Assembly: GCA_902531515.1 (NCBI GenBank)
Contig: CACAEJ010000008.1
Span: 1 to 64,000 of the forward strand
DNA: 64,000 nt
Direction: 5' to 3'
From: an uncultured Pseudohongiella sp.
GTDB lineage: Bacteria; Pseudomonadota; Gammaproteobacteria; Pseudomonadales; Pseudohongiellaceae
Below, piece after piece: positions 1-8,140 of the stretch. Each line of letters begins with the position of its first letter. The first letter of the stretch is position 1. The position numbers were made by a program, and so were the translations under genes. The notes beneath the pieces are model-generated. The model saw nothing but the letters and a program-made list of their open reading frames with translations, was not told where the DNA came from and ran no database searches.

Positions 1-240
1 CAGCGCTTTACATTGCATAGTTCAGCCACCAGTAAATGCTTTGGGAAAAAAAGCAATCACTACGGGCTTGTCCCCAACAAATTGTGACAGGGAATAGGTT
101 TCCCCATCCGAACCCTGCAAGCTGAAATCAGGCGCTTTATCACCTACTTCAAGTGCCGCAGCAAACTGACTTCCGAGAGCCAAAATTACTGTCAACAAGG
201 GCAGTAGGACTCGAGGCAGCCTATTAGCAAATTGAGACAT
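1..240 (-). CDS. Exported peroxiredoxin, probable selenoprotein (partial, runs off the left edge)
   Basis: Redoxin/AhpC-TSA family peroxide reductase. Residues 1 to about 30 form a signal peptide (hydrophobic [12 protein letters not shown], then FAAA), and the redoxin fold starts at [11 protein letters not shown]. The ORF track stops at codon 73, but that stop is a TGA in [19 protein letters not shown]. In the peroxiredoxin signature PxxxTxxC it occupies exactly the peroxidatic Cys position (P-K-A-F-T-G-G-x). The frame stays open to the window edge and reads TMQCKAL, as in Cys-containing relatives (FTGGCTxQC). The simplest reading is UGA decoded as selenocysteine; selenoprotein peroxiredoxins are a known class. 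A nonsense mutation or a sequencing error is the alternative. The start is supported by a strong GGAGGAG ribosome site 4 nt before ATG. A bacterial SECIS hairpin would lie just beyond the window edge, so it cannot be tested here. Confidence 0.82.
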
Positions 241-394
241 AATCTCCTCCAGTAAACAATTTTAGATCAACCCTCCTAATCACGCGGGTCGACGGATTCT
301 TTTGTACCTCTTGTAGCAAAAAAATTCCACCAAATTCTCTGAGAATCCGGTTATTAAGTAGTATAAATGTTTTTTACGAAAAATACGCTCTATT

Positions 395-1399
395 TCAGAA
401 CAAATAAGGTCTATCGGAACCACGCAGCAACCGTTCTGATTCCATGACTAGCTCACTGATTTGTATATCTATATTCTGCTTTTCAGCATCAGTTAATTCA
501 GAATTGTTATTTCTTATATTTTCCAACTTACCGATAGACCGAGATACGGCTCTAGTATGCCGACTAACAGCAAAACGCTTGGCCTCTCTTTGAGATTGAC
601 GATATCGAGGATTTTCTACTTGAACTGCATAACATTGACGGACTACCTGGCCGCGCGAGTTTGGTATATTTCGACACCTGGTCTGATTAATGAAGGGACT
701 CGCGGTACCTTGAAAATTGGTATAGGGCACTGAAGCAATATAGCGTGCGAGCGTCATGTCAACTTGAGTCTTAGTATAGAGCACATTTAGTAAGCTCCTG
801 TTCTGAAGCCCAGCTTCTTGCTCAACTTTTCCAATGACGCGGTTATAGAAACTACTTACTTCTCCTGCCGTTAACACGAGGGATTGGCCAGATTGATTGA
901 ACAAATTTTCTCGTATTACTCGCAACTTCCACGCACCGTAAGACTGAACCGAATTGAGATATCCAGTATCCACTGGTGCGAAAACCCTGCTCGAAATTAG
1001 ATACTCTAGCTCATGAAAATCATCAGCTGACCGCCATTCTTCCGTCTTTATTTTATTCTCTATCAGTAACCGCACGAGCGGAATTTGCTCCGCACTGTAA
1101 AGACCCGTATTGATCCGCGCAACTTGAAGAGCATCTAAAAAAAGGGTAGAGGCAGTATCATAATCCTCTATTTCGCTGTGAAGCGCAGCAAGGCTGTAGT
1201 ATGCCTCGATAAGAGACTGATCATAGATTCCTATCGTGCTTTGAATTTCTTCGATGCCAGCTTGATGAGCTCCAATCTCACGGCTGATCTCTAACGCTCT
1301 TTCCTCAGAAATTTCGGATGACTGTTCCTCTTGATCTCTGTTTTGGGCATAGAGACCGGAACACATAAAAAGAGCCAGCGCGAAGCTGAACATCTTCAA
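395..1399 (-). CDS. Exported TPR-containing hypothetical protein
   Basis: 334 residues. Residues 1-19 look like a signal peptide (MKMFSFALALFMCSGLYAQ), so the protein is probably periplasmic. A tetratricopeptide-like helical hairpin is visible around residues 60-100 (YYSLAALHSEIEDYDTASTLFLDAL, a typical A/Y/A spacing). The C-terminal half is basic and polar with a Cys pair (TRCRNIPNS ... RQCYAVQV) that could form a disulfide. The track start is TTG (with AGG about 6 nt upstream); an ATG two codons later at 1393 is also possible. It lies upstream of the selenoperoxiredoxin on the same strand with a gap of about 150 bp, so co-transcription is possible but not shown. The function is unknown. Confidence 0.72.
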   Translation of the reverse strand: MKMFSFALALFMCSGLYAQNRDQEEQSSEISEERALEISREIGAHQAGIEEIQSTIGIYDQSLIEAYYSLAALHSEIEDYDTASTLFLDALQVARINTGLYSAEQIPLVRLLIENKIKTEEWRSADDFHELEYLISSRVFAPVDTGYLNSVQSYGAWKLRVIRENLFNQSGQSLVLTAGEVSSFYNRVIGKVEQEAGLQNRSLLNVLYTKTQVDMTLARYIASVPYTNFQGTASPFINQTRCRNIPNSRGQVVRQCYAVQVENPRYRQSQREAKRFAVSRHTRAVSRSIGKLENIRNNNSELTDAEKQNIDIQISELVMESERLLRGSDRPYLF

Positions 1400-1466
1400 A
1401 GAAAACCTGGCAAAGTCTTTTCTTTTTTTGATAGGAATCTCTTAGGTACTAAATAATCAATGCTAG

Positions 1467-2456
1467 TTAAAAGGTTGCTATTGGATTCAGCGGAGAACCG
1501 GTGCCTCCGTTGACTCGCAGTGGCGCCGTTGTGAAGAGAAACTCAACCCTTTCGTGGAGATAAGCCTCCTCGGCAACAGCCTTTAGGTCTAGATTATCCA
1601 AAATCGGCATTCCCAACGCTACGAGCACTAATGCATGTACGGGCTGTGGGAAGTTCGGCACACCTGATGGACGAACATCCAGCGCACTGTCACTTCCAAT
1701 TATGGCTATATCGCGTTCTTTGAACCATGCAACTGCCGAAGCATGTAAGCCCGCCGAATCCTGCGAAAGATCCCAAGGGCCAACTGATTCTCGGCGCGAC
1801 CAGCGCCCTGTCCGAATCAGAACAACGTCACCTTTTCCAATTGTAATCCCATACTCTTCTTCCCACTCATCAAGCCATTCGGTTGTAATTGCAGTGCCAT
1901 TTTCCAGCCACTCGACACCTCTAAGCCTCGGAAAATCCATGATAATTCCTCGACCAAAGATTCCGTTCGCGAACGAAGTGATTGCAAGTTGAGCGCAACC
2001 TTCTGCCGTTACCTCATCTTCAGAGTATCCGTTATACATGGTTCCAAACTGGAACCTGTGACAAAGGGCATCTAGATGTGAGTGAGCATATCCATGATAA
2101 CTAACACCTAAAAAATCGCCAGACCAGGGCCCTGGGCTCGAACCCACTGACGTCATTCGATGATCATAAGGGTTTCCGTTGTCTGCAGCCTCTTCGGTGA
2201 GAACTTCATGCGCCATTGAAACAGACACACCTGTCTCGACGAGTCCCGCAGACGCAATCCTTGTCTCGGTGGTAATGTGATTCACTGTCCCCATTTGGTC
2301 GTTATCTCCCCACCTACCCCAGTTCGACAAAGTTTCAAACCACCCATTTACCTCATCCAAAGTTAGGCTTTCTTGACCGGTAGTCGTCCCACTTCCTAAG
2401 CTGAATGATAGATAGAAAATTGTAATAGCGATATTTGGAGGAATTTTGATGATCAT
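1467..2456 (-). CDS. Exported cyclase-family metal-dependent hydrolase
   Basis: Cyclase family (PF04199, kynurenine formamidase-like fold). The family metal-site motif HxxxHxDxxxH appears as HGYAHSHLDALCH around residue 125, and a family-typical late section reads GDVVLIRTGRW and IIGSDSALDVRPSG. Members hydrolyse cyclic amides or esters using a bound divalent metal; the substrate here is not predictable. A hydrophobic N-terminus (NIAITIFYLSFSLGSG) suggests export. I moved the start from the track TTG at 2474 to ATG at 2456, because GAGGGT sits 6 nt before that ATG. It is separate from its neighbours, with 329-347 bp upstream to the divergent PQQ gene. Confidence 0.85.
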   Translation of the reverse strand: MIIKIPPNIAITIFYLSFSLGSGTTTGQESLTLDEVNGWFETLSNWGRWGDNDQMGTVNHITTETRIASAGLVETGVSVSMAHEVLTEEAADNGNPYDHRMTSVGSSPGPWSGDFLGVSYHGYAHSHLDALCHRFQFGTMYNGYSEDEVTAEGCAQLAITSFANGIFGRGIIMDFPRLRGVEWLENGTAITTEWLDEWEEEYGITIGKGDVVLIRTGRWSRRESVGPWDLSQDSAGLHASAVAWFKERDIAIIGSDSALDVRPSGVPNFPQPVHALVLVALGMPILDNLDLKAVAEEAYLHERVEFLFTTAPLRVNGGTGSPLNPIATF

Positions 2457-2803
2457 TTTTGTACCCTCTATCAATTTAAATAATTGGTCTTTAGGTGTAA
2501 ATCATAGGCAATCGGAACGTAAAGCTAAATAGGCATTTTAAATTCAACCATGTTGTGAGTGAAGAAAGATTTTCGCTCCGTTCTCAGAAACTTGTGCTAT
2601 TGCATCTTCAGTAACACAGCCGTTTACTCTTAAAATTCGTGAATTAATGAGTAATGCCCATACTAAATTAGTATTTTTCATATAATTTACATAGATATGT
2701 CGACATGACAAAATCGCTTAGCTGGGTTAACCTCGAGACTAAACATATCAAAAAGGCTGACCAATTACTCGGCATAGGCCGAACTTAAACAGGAGCACTG
2801 AAA
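2457..2803. other. Intergenic region between divergent cyclase and PQQ-dehydrogenase genes
   Basis: 347 bp with no convincing gene. It must hold both divergent promoters, but I could not assign either with confidence. A perfect 15-bp inverted repeat ATACTAAATTAGTAT lies at 2660-2674. It is AT-rich and followed by TTTTT, so it could be an operator or a weak terminator on the plus strand. A 45-codon reverse-strand ORF (2544-2681) is open but has no ribosome site. Confidence 0.5.
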
Positions 2804-4789
2804 ATGATAAGAAAGGAACAGTTCTCTAATTTCACCTTAAGGGCAGTTAATCATCTAATAGCCTTCAGTTTCGGGCTCAGTCTCACTGGTTTATTGATTG
2901 CACAAGACACTGTGGAATGGACCACACTAGGCAACGATTTCGCCCATACTCGTTCAACTCCAGCAACTCAAATAACGCCTCAGAATTTTGGAGAGCTAGA
3001 AGTTGCCTGGACCTGGGATGGTGCCAGTTTTGAGGCACAAAGCGGGCGCGCTACGCCAAGTTACATAAACGGTCGACTCTATACTGTTGCCGGGGCGCGG
3101 AGACATGTCGTTGCAATCGATCCAAAATCAGGAGCAACAATTTGGTCCTATCGAGAGCCCGATACCGGGCGCTGGGATTACTCGATGCGCGCTGACTACG
3201 GAAAAGGTGTGGGTTACGCAAATATCGACGGACGAGATGTCATTTATATAATATCGCCAGGATTTTTCTTGACTGCACTGGACGCTGAAACAGGTCGTCC
3301 CCTAGAAGGTTTTGGCGAGCCAGTCCCAGTTGAGGGTTTTCCCCAAACTGGGGTCGTCGATCTTCTTAAAGATTTAGGTCATCCTTATGATCCCTATGAA
3401 GGTATTCCTCTCGAGAGAGGTTACATTACATCCTCATCTCCTCCAATAATTGTTAACGATGTTGTGGTAGTCGGCAATTCAGCAGAGCAAGGCTACCACC
3501 AATCACGCATCGAAAACGTCCCCGGTGATATTCTGGGATACGACGCTCGCAGCGGAGAATTCCTGTGGAAGTTCAATGTAATTCCGCAACCCGGAGAGTA
3601 TGGACACGAAACCTGGCAAAACGACTCTTGGCAGTACACCGGAGATATTTCTTCTTGGGCTCCAATTTCAGCGGACCCAGAATTGGGACAAGTTTTTATT
3701 CCAACCAATGGCGTAACAATCGACTACTATGGAGGCCACCACCCTGGCGACAATCTATACGGCACCAGCCTAATTTCTCTAGATGCGAGAACTGGCGAGC
3801 GGGTATGGCATTTCCAAATGGTTCATCACGATATTTGGAACTTTGATACGCCAACTGCACCGATCCTGTTGGATACAGACGCAGGACCCATAGTAGCGCA
3901 AGCAACCAAACAGGGATATGTCTACGTGTTCAATAGAGAAACTGGGGAGCCGATCTGGCCGATTGAGGAGGTAGAAATGCCACCATCAACTGTACCCGGA
4001 GAGCAACTATCCGCGACACAGCCAATTCCTACAAAACCTGACGCCTTTGAGTACACAGGATCGAACGAGGAACTCCTAGTAGATTTTACGCCGGAACTGA
4101 AAAGGCAGGCCCTTCAGGCTGTAGCAGAATTTCAAATGGGCCCGCTGTTTAACCCACCTATGCGCGCCAATGACCCGTCTGGCAAACAGGCAGCCTTGAT
4201 GTGTCCAACAGGTGCCGTCAACATTACTCACCCACCTGTCGCTGACCCTGAGTCTGGAGTAATGTACATTATGTCGCGCTACAGTTGCGGTTCACGGCGA
4301 CTAGTCTCCGGAGAAGAAGCCGACACTTACTACGACGAACCAACGGGAGTGACGCTCTCCCGCTTCGCTGCCGCGAGCGGAGGACCATCTCCGCGCCATC
4401 CTGCGGGAATACCTCTCTGGAAACCACCATACAGTCGCATCACAGCCATTGATCTAAACTCTGGCGAGCATCTTTGGATGAAGCCTGCAGGATACACTCC
4501 TGACCGCATAAAAAACCTACCAGCACTTGATGGTGTGGATATAGGCAATACTGGATCGGGCGCAGTTGGGCAAATGGTGGCTACCGGTAACATGCTGATC
4601 TATAGCAACGTTTCAAGCGACGGAACACCGCACTTGTACGCACTCGATAAAAATACTGGAGAAGAACTTGCGAAAGTGGAAGTCCCGTCTGGAACTCGTT
4701 ACGGTATGAGCTCCTGGGTGCATGAGGGTAAGCAATACGTCATTCTCCAGACAGGAAGCACATTGACTGCCCTAGCGTTAACAAATTAA
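2804..4789 (+). CDS. Exported PQQ-binding beta-propeller dehydrogenase (quinoprotein)
   Basis: 661 residues, soluble quinoprotein dehydrogenase family (membrane glucose / quinate / alcohol dehydrogenase type propeller). A hydrophobic segment at about residues 14-33 ending ...LIAQ is the export signal, so the enzyme acts in the periplasm. Propeller-blade repeats are visible throughout (GRLYTVAGARRHVVAIDP, LTALDAETGRPL, ISLDARTGERVWHFQ, YVFNRETGEPIW, ITAIDLNSGEHLW, LYALDKNTGEEL), with the family phrase PTAPILLD in the middle. There is no C-terminal haem c (no CxxCH), so electrons would go to a separate acceptor. An AGGAG lies 8 nt or so before the ATG. The 19-bp gap to the lectin-like gene suggests a two-gene operon. 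The substrate is unknown. Confidence 0.9.
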   Translation: MIRKEQFSNFTLRAVNHLIAFSFGLSLTGLLIAQDTVEWTTLGNDFAHTRSTPATQITPQNFGELEVAWTWDGASFEAQSGRATPSYINGRLYTVAGARRHVVAIDPKSGATIWSYREPDTGRWDYSMRADYGKGVGYANIDGRDVIYIISPGFFLTALDAETGRPLEGFGEPVPVEGFPQTGVVDLLKDLGHPYDPYEGIPLERGYITSSSPPIIVNDVVVVGNSAEQGYHQSRIENVPGDILGYDARSGEFLWKFNVIPQPGEYGHETWQNDSWQYTGDISSWAPISADPELGQVFIPTNGVTIDYYGGHHPGDNLYGTSLISLDARTGERVWHFQMVHHDIWNFDTPTAPILLDTDAGPIVAQATKQGYVYVFNRETGEPIWPIEEVEMPPSTVPGEQLSATQPIPTKPDAFEYTGSNEELLVDFTPELKRQALQAVAEFQMGPLFNPPMRANDPSGKQAALMCPTGAVNITHPPVADPESGVMYIMSRYSCGSRRLVSGEEADTYYDEPTGVTLSRFAAASGGPSPRHPAGIPLWKPPYSRITAIDLNSGEHLWMKPAGYTPDRIKNLPALDGVDIGNTGSGAVGQMVATGNMLIYSNVSSDGTPHLYALDKNTGEELAKVEVPSGTRYGMSSWVHEGKQYVILQTGSTLTALALTN

Positions 4790-4808
4790 CAATACGAGGG
4801 AGAAAAAA

Positions 4809-5462
4809 ATGAAGAAAACCTTAATTTATACATCAGCAGCTCTAGTGACATGCGCCGTTACTTTTTCAACGATCAATTCGCAGCAGAATGAGATGAGCTT
4901 TTTCATAACTAGCATGGGCTCCGGAGACGGTGCTAATTTAGGGGGTCTTGCTGGAGCTGATGCCCATTGCGCTTCTTTAGCAGCAGCGGCGGACTCTAGC
5001 GGGAGGACATGGCGCGCTTATCTGAGTACTCATGCTACAGCCAATTCTCCTGCGGTGAATGCAAGAGATCGAATTGGTTTTGGTCCTTGGTACAATTCCG
5101 ATGGTGTAGAAGCCGCGTCAAACTTGAATGTCCTCCATGGACCAAACAATAACCTGAACAAGCAAGTGTCTTTAACCGAAAATGGCGATGTCGTTTTAGG
5201 TCGCGGGGATACCCCAAACCAACATGATATTTTAACTGGCTCAACCCTGGACGGTCGCACAGTTGATGATGGAACTAACCATACCTGCAATAATTGGACG
5301 AGCAATGGATCAGGTTCAGCTCACGTTGGTCATTTTGACAGAACGGGCGGTGGCCAAAATCCAACCTCCTGGAATAGCGCTCACGGCTCTCGTGGTTGTA
5401 GCCAAGAAGATTTAGTGGGAACTGGTGGAAACGGCTATTTTTACTGTTTTGCGATAGACTAG
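4809..5462 (+). CDS. Secreted lectin-like protein
   Basis: 217 residues with a signal peptide (about residues 1-24). The mature part begins FFITSMGSGDGANLGGLAGADAHCASLA and continues TWRAYLST, a recognisable secreted family usually annotated as lectin or DUF1554-like, with a C-type-lectin/endostatin-like compact fold. It has four Cys after the signal (HC, HTCNNW, GCSQ, FYCF), probably forming disulfides, and a Gly/Asn/Ser-rich composition typical of extracellular proteins. The ribosome site GAGGGAGA precedes the ATG. It follows the PQQ dehydrogenase by 19 bp and a strong terminator lies just downstream, so the pair looks like one transcription unit. The ligand is unknown. Confidence 0.78.
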   Translation: MKKTLIYTSAALVTCAVTFSTINSQQNEMSFFITSMGSGDGANLGGLAGADAHCASLAAAADSSGRTWRAYLSTHATANSPAVNARDRIGFGPWYNSDGVEAASNLNVLHGPNNNLNKQVSLTENGDVVLGRGDTPNQHDILTGSTLDGRTVDDGTNHTCNNWTSNGSGSAHVGHFDRTGGGQNPTSWNSAHGSRGCSQEDLVGTGGNGYFYCFAID

Positions 5463-5491
5463 CCGCAGAACTGATCAACTTCAATTTGTAC

Positions 5492-5525
5492 AATGGTGTA
5501 GCTAAACTTTAGCTACACCATTTTT
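5492..5525 (+). terminator. Rho-independent terminator
   Basis: Perfect 15-bp inverted repeat AATGGTGTAGCTAAA / TTTAGCTACACCATT separated by one base (in RNA a loop of several bases), followed by T residues. It lies 30 bp after the lectin-like stop codon and closes the PQQ-lectin unit; being symmetric it could also act on the minus strand. Confidence 0.88.
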
Positions 5526-5546
5526 ACTTTAAGGATTAGCGTAATT

Positions 5547-6170
5547 ATGAAGCTATACGGTATGCAACAATCCAGATCATTTAGATGTCTTTGGGCCCTG
5601 GAGGAAAGTGGATTGGAGTATGACTACATACCAATTAAATTAAGAGTTAGCGAGGAGGAACCCGATAGTGCCCAAAATCCAGCCTATCTTTCCATTAATG
5701 TTCAAGGGAAGGTACCGACTTTAGTTGATGGTGAAATGATACTGACCGAAAGTGTCGCTATACTCAATCATATTGGGCGAAGTGCACCCGAATCGGGATT
5801 ACTCCCACTAGACAACATAAGGATACAAGCAAAGCATGATGAGCTCGTATCTTTTGTCTTGGCTGAGCTTGAGCAACCGCTTTGGAGTAAAGGTAAACAC
5901 ACTTTTGCACTTCCTGAAGAGCAGCGTATACCTGCAATGTTAGAAACCGCTAAATTCGAATTTGCAAAAGCTGTGCACACTCTCGAGCATCTTATTAACG
6001 AGAATGAATTTGCGGTTGCTGAAAAATTTAGTATCGTAGACATCTTACTAGCACAAACTTTTAATTGGGCAATGAGGTTTGAATTCGATGTGCCTAAAAG
6101 GTTTGTTGACCTGAGAGACAACCACTATAAGAGGCCCTCCGCAGAGCGCGCGCTTAAACTAGTGAGCTAA
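5547..6170 (+). CDS. Glutathione S-transferase family protein
   Basis: 207 residues, normal GST length. The N-terminal thioredoxin-fold domain starts MKLYGMQQSRSFRCLWALEE, with Ser/Arg/Cys at the place of the catalytic Ser or Cys. It carries the cis-Pro glutathione-binding loop GKVPTLVDGEMILTESVAIL at about residues 55-75. The helical C-terminal domain follows (FSIVDILLAQTFNWA). It conjugates or isomerises electrophiles with glutathione in the cytoplasm. Its stop codon overlaps the start of the next gene by one base (TAATG), indicating translational coupling to the PDZ/S41-like protein. The substrate is unknown. Confidence 0.88.
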   Translation: MKLYGMQQSRSFRCLWALEESGLEYDYIPIKLRVSEEEPDSAQNPAYLSINVQGKVPTLVDGEMILTESVAILNHIGRSAPESGLLPLDNIRIQAKHDELVSFVLAELEQPLWSKGKHTFALPEEQRIPAMLETAKFEFAKAVHTLEHLINENEFAVAEKFSIVDILLAQTFNWAMRFEFDVPKRFVDLRDNHYKRPSAERALKLVS

Positions 6171-7198
6171 TGATGAGAATACTGAGTCTAGTTCTCTTTT
6201 ATAGCCTAGTCGTTGGAAATTCTGCAGCGCAGATTGCTTCTTTCGAATTGTCGTCGGACAGCGATCTAGACTACTTCTTAAAACAAGCTTTCTTCGCAAA
6301 GACCAGTGCGGATCGAGTCGCATTGAATCATATAGGGATTGAGAGTAAGAAAGCGGAGAGTGGATACCTAGTCACGGCAGTCCTTGAAGGATATCCAGCA
6401 CACACGCACGATATCCGCAGAGGCGATATTATCAAGCTTGTAGACGGACGCCCTTTTCACCCAATCGAATCGTTCAATTTTGAAAAAGATAATGACGGGC
6501 ATTTTTTACCGACCAATCGCAAACACAAGCTTACCGTTTTTAGGTCGAATGATTCTATAGAGCTTTCTATGGTGCCGGTCTTTGAAAATTTGTTTGACAG
6601 CTATCGGTCTGCAACTTCAAATTCAGTTTTAGAGTTCTCGGCAGGTAATAAAACTATAGGGTACATAAGGTTTTGGGCGCTTAGCCGTTCCACGCACGAT
6701 ATCATTAATTATCAAAATCTGTTAGCTGAGCTCGATGATACTGATGGAATAATATTTGATTTGCGAAATGGCTTAGGTTTTTTGGCCCCCCAACACCTAG
6801 ATTTGATTTTTCCTGACCGCACCAACTACTTCTCCTATTCGAATCCTAGTGGCACTCTAAACGACTTTTCAAAGACCTCACCAAGTTCTGATGTCAACGC
6901 CTACCGCAAACCCATTGCCGTCTTGATTAATGAAGGCACCCGCGGAGGAACTGAGTTATTAGCGTACCAATTGGATAAATTGCAACGAGTTATTAGTTTA
7001 GGTGAGGCAACTCGCGGTGAGATTAGTCATTACTTCCTAGAAGGTGGTGTCCGAAAAGAATCGTTAGAGATAGATGGACAGGTATTTAACAACCATTCAA
7101 TAAGCCCTGAACAAATTATCATTTATCCTTATGAAAATACCGAGCGCGGAGATCCGCAGTTCGACGCAGCAATTAATGCTCTTCTTGGAATCATTTAA
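6170..7198 (+). CDS. Exported PDZ / S41-like protein, catalytic Ser apparently missing
   Basis: 342 residues with a signal peptide (about residues 1-20, ending SAAQ). A PDZ-like region covers about residues 45-135 (GYLVTAVLEGYPAHTHDIRRGDIIKLVDG). A C-terminal-processing-peptidase-like (S41) region follows (NKTIGYIRFWALS, DGIIFDLRNG, IAVLINEGTRGGTELLAYQL). In active S41 enzymes the last motif reads roughly NxxTxSAxE with the nucleophilic Ser. Here the aligned residues are TRGGTE, with Gly at the Ser position. It is therefore probably a non-proteolytic scaffold or chaperone of S41 ancestry, assuming my manual alignment is right. It overlaps the GST stop codon by one base. The second ATG at 6173 is an equally good start. 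Confidence 0.78.
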   Translation: MMRILSLVLFYSLVVGNSAAQIASFELSSDSDLDYFLKQAFFAKTSADRVALNHIGIESKKAESGYLVTAVLEGYPAHTHDIRRGDIIKLVDGRPFHPIESFNFEKDNDGHFLPTNRKHKLTVFRSNDSIELSMVPVFENLFDSYRSATSNSVLEFSAGNKTIGYIRFWALSRSTHDIINYQNLLAELDDTDGIIFDLRNGLGFLAPQHLDLIFPDRTNYFSYSNPSGTLNDFSKTSPSSDVNAYRKPIAVLINEGTRGGTELLAYQLDKLQRVISLGEATRGEISHYFLEGGVRKESLEIDGQVFNNHSISPEQIIIYPYENTERGDPQFDAAINALLGII

Positions 7199-7206
7199 AA
7201 AAGAAC

Positions 7207-7959
7207 TCAAACGTTTTCCGGAGCCGGGTCTTTCCAAACTATATCTTGATAATTAAAACCCCTTTCGATAGTTGGTTTAATTACACGAAAATAAGGCGAG
7301 AGATCAAAGTCTCTAGGAGTAAAGTGTGTGAAATGACGCTTAGAATATAATTTTTCTCTTAACATTACATTGCCACTATTAGTAATCCTTGGCAATATCG
7401 GATAATCAATTTCTTGAAATGATTCTGCGATCAAGGTAGAGCAAATTGCTTTAGTCGGCTCGCCGCTACCAAGGGTAAGTAACTTCCTCCTGAATCGATT
7501 GGGAACCAGAGGCTTTTGAATTAAATAACGCGCGAGATCCAGAATGTTCTTTAAGTCATACTTATGTCCTAGTTTGGACTTGGCGTAATTGATCAATTTT
7601 GCTCTATCTTCGTTTTCTAGTTCTACCGGGCGACAAATTCGCAGATTATAGCCTGAGTAGTGTTCGAGACTAACCATTCGCACACCTTCCAGAAGGTCCG
7701 CCTCTAGAAGAGTAAGGTCTCTAACCCCCGATTCACTTCCTCCCAAATAAAGACACGCATGAGACCATGAAGACTGGGTAAGGTATTTTATCGCTGTGCT
7801 AATTCGTGTATCACCTTCTACCAAAACAATGTCGCCAGCCTCAAGCACAAAGGCTAAGTCCTCGAGCGGTATGTCGTCAAAACGCTGATAGCTTGGAGGA
7901 GACTTAGATAAGAAAGAGGCGAGTTTCTTGCCCAACCTGTGATTAAACATTGATATCAT
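7207..7959 (-). CDS. YiiX/YebB-like permuted papain-fold hydrolase
   Basis: About 250 residues. It matches the circularly permuted NlpC/P60-like YiiX family. GDIVLVEGDTRISTAIKYLTQ is followed by the catalytic-His segment SHACLYLGG (about residue 72), and the Cys segment KAICSTLIAESF lies near residue 180. Family members are thought to hydrolyse amide or ester bonds in lipids or peptides at the envelope; the substrate here is unknown. No clear signal peptide is seen. The track begins at a TTG, but a good GAGGGA ribosome site 8 nt before the ATG at 7959 favours the start given here. It is convergent with the S41-like gene, 8 bp away. Confidence 0.78.
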   Translation of the reverse strand: MISMFNHRLGKKLASFLSKSPPSYQRFDDIPLEDLAFVLEAGDIVLVEGDTRISTAIKYLTQSSWSHACLYLGGSESGVRDLTLLEADLLEGVRMVSLEHYSGYNLRICRPVELENEDRAKLINYAKSKLGHKYDLKNILDLARYLIQKPLVPNRFRRKLLTLGSGEPTKAICSTLIAESFQEIDYPILPRITNSGNVMLREKLYSKRHFTHFTPRDFDLSPYFRVIKPTIERGFNYQDIVWKDPAPENV

Positions 7960-8140
7960 GGAGTTTCCCTCGCTTAACAAGCCAACCGGACATTATTAGT
8001 CATCGGCGTACATTAATTATCGTCTATTCGTGATAGAGCGGTTTGTCGGTTATACTACGCTTCCCCTTCCAATAGGAAATAACAGCAGCGTGTTTGTATC
8101 ATTAGATACTTATCATCCATAGTAGAGACAGGAGTAGGAA

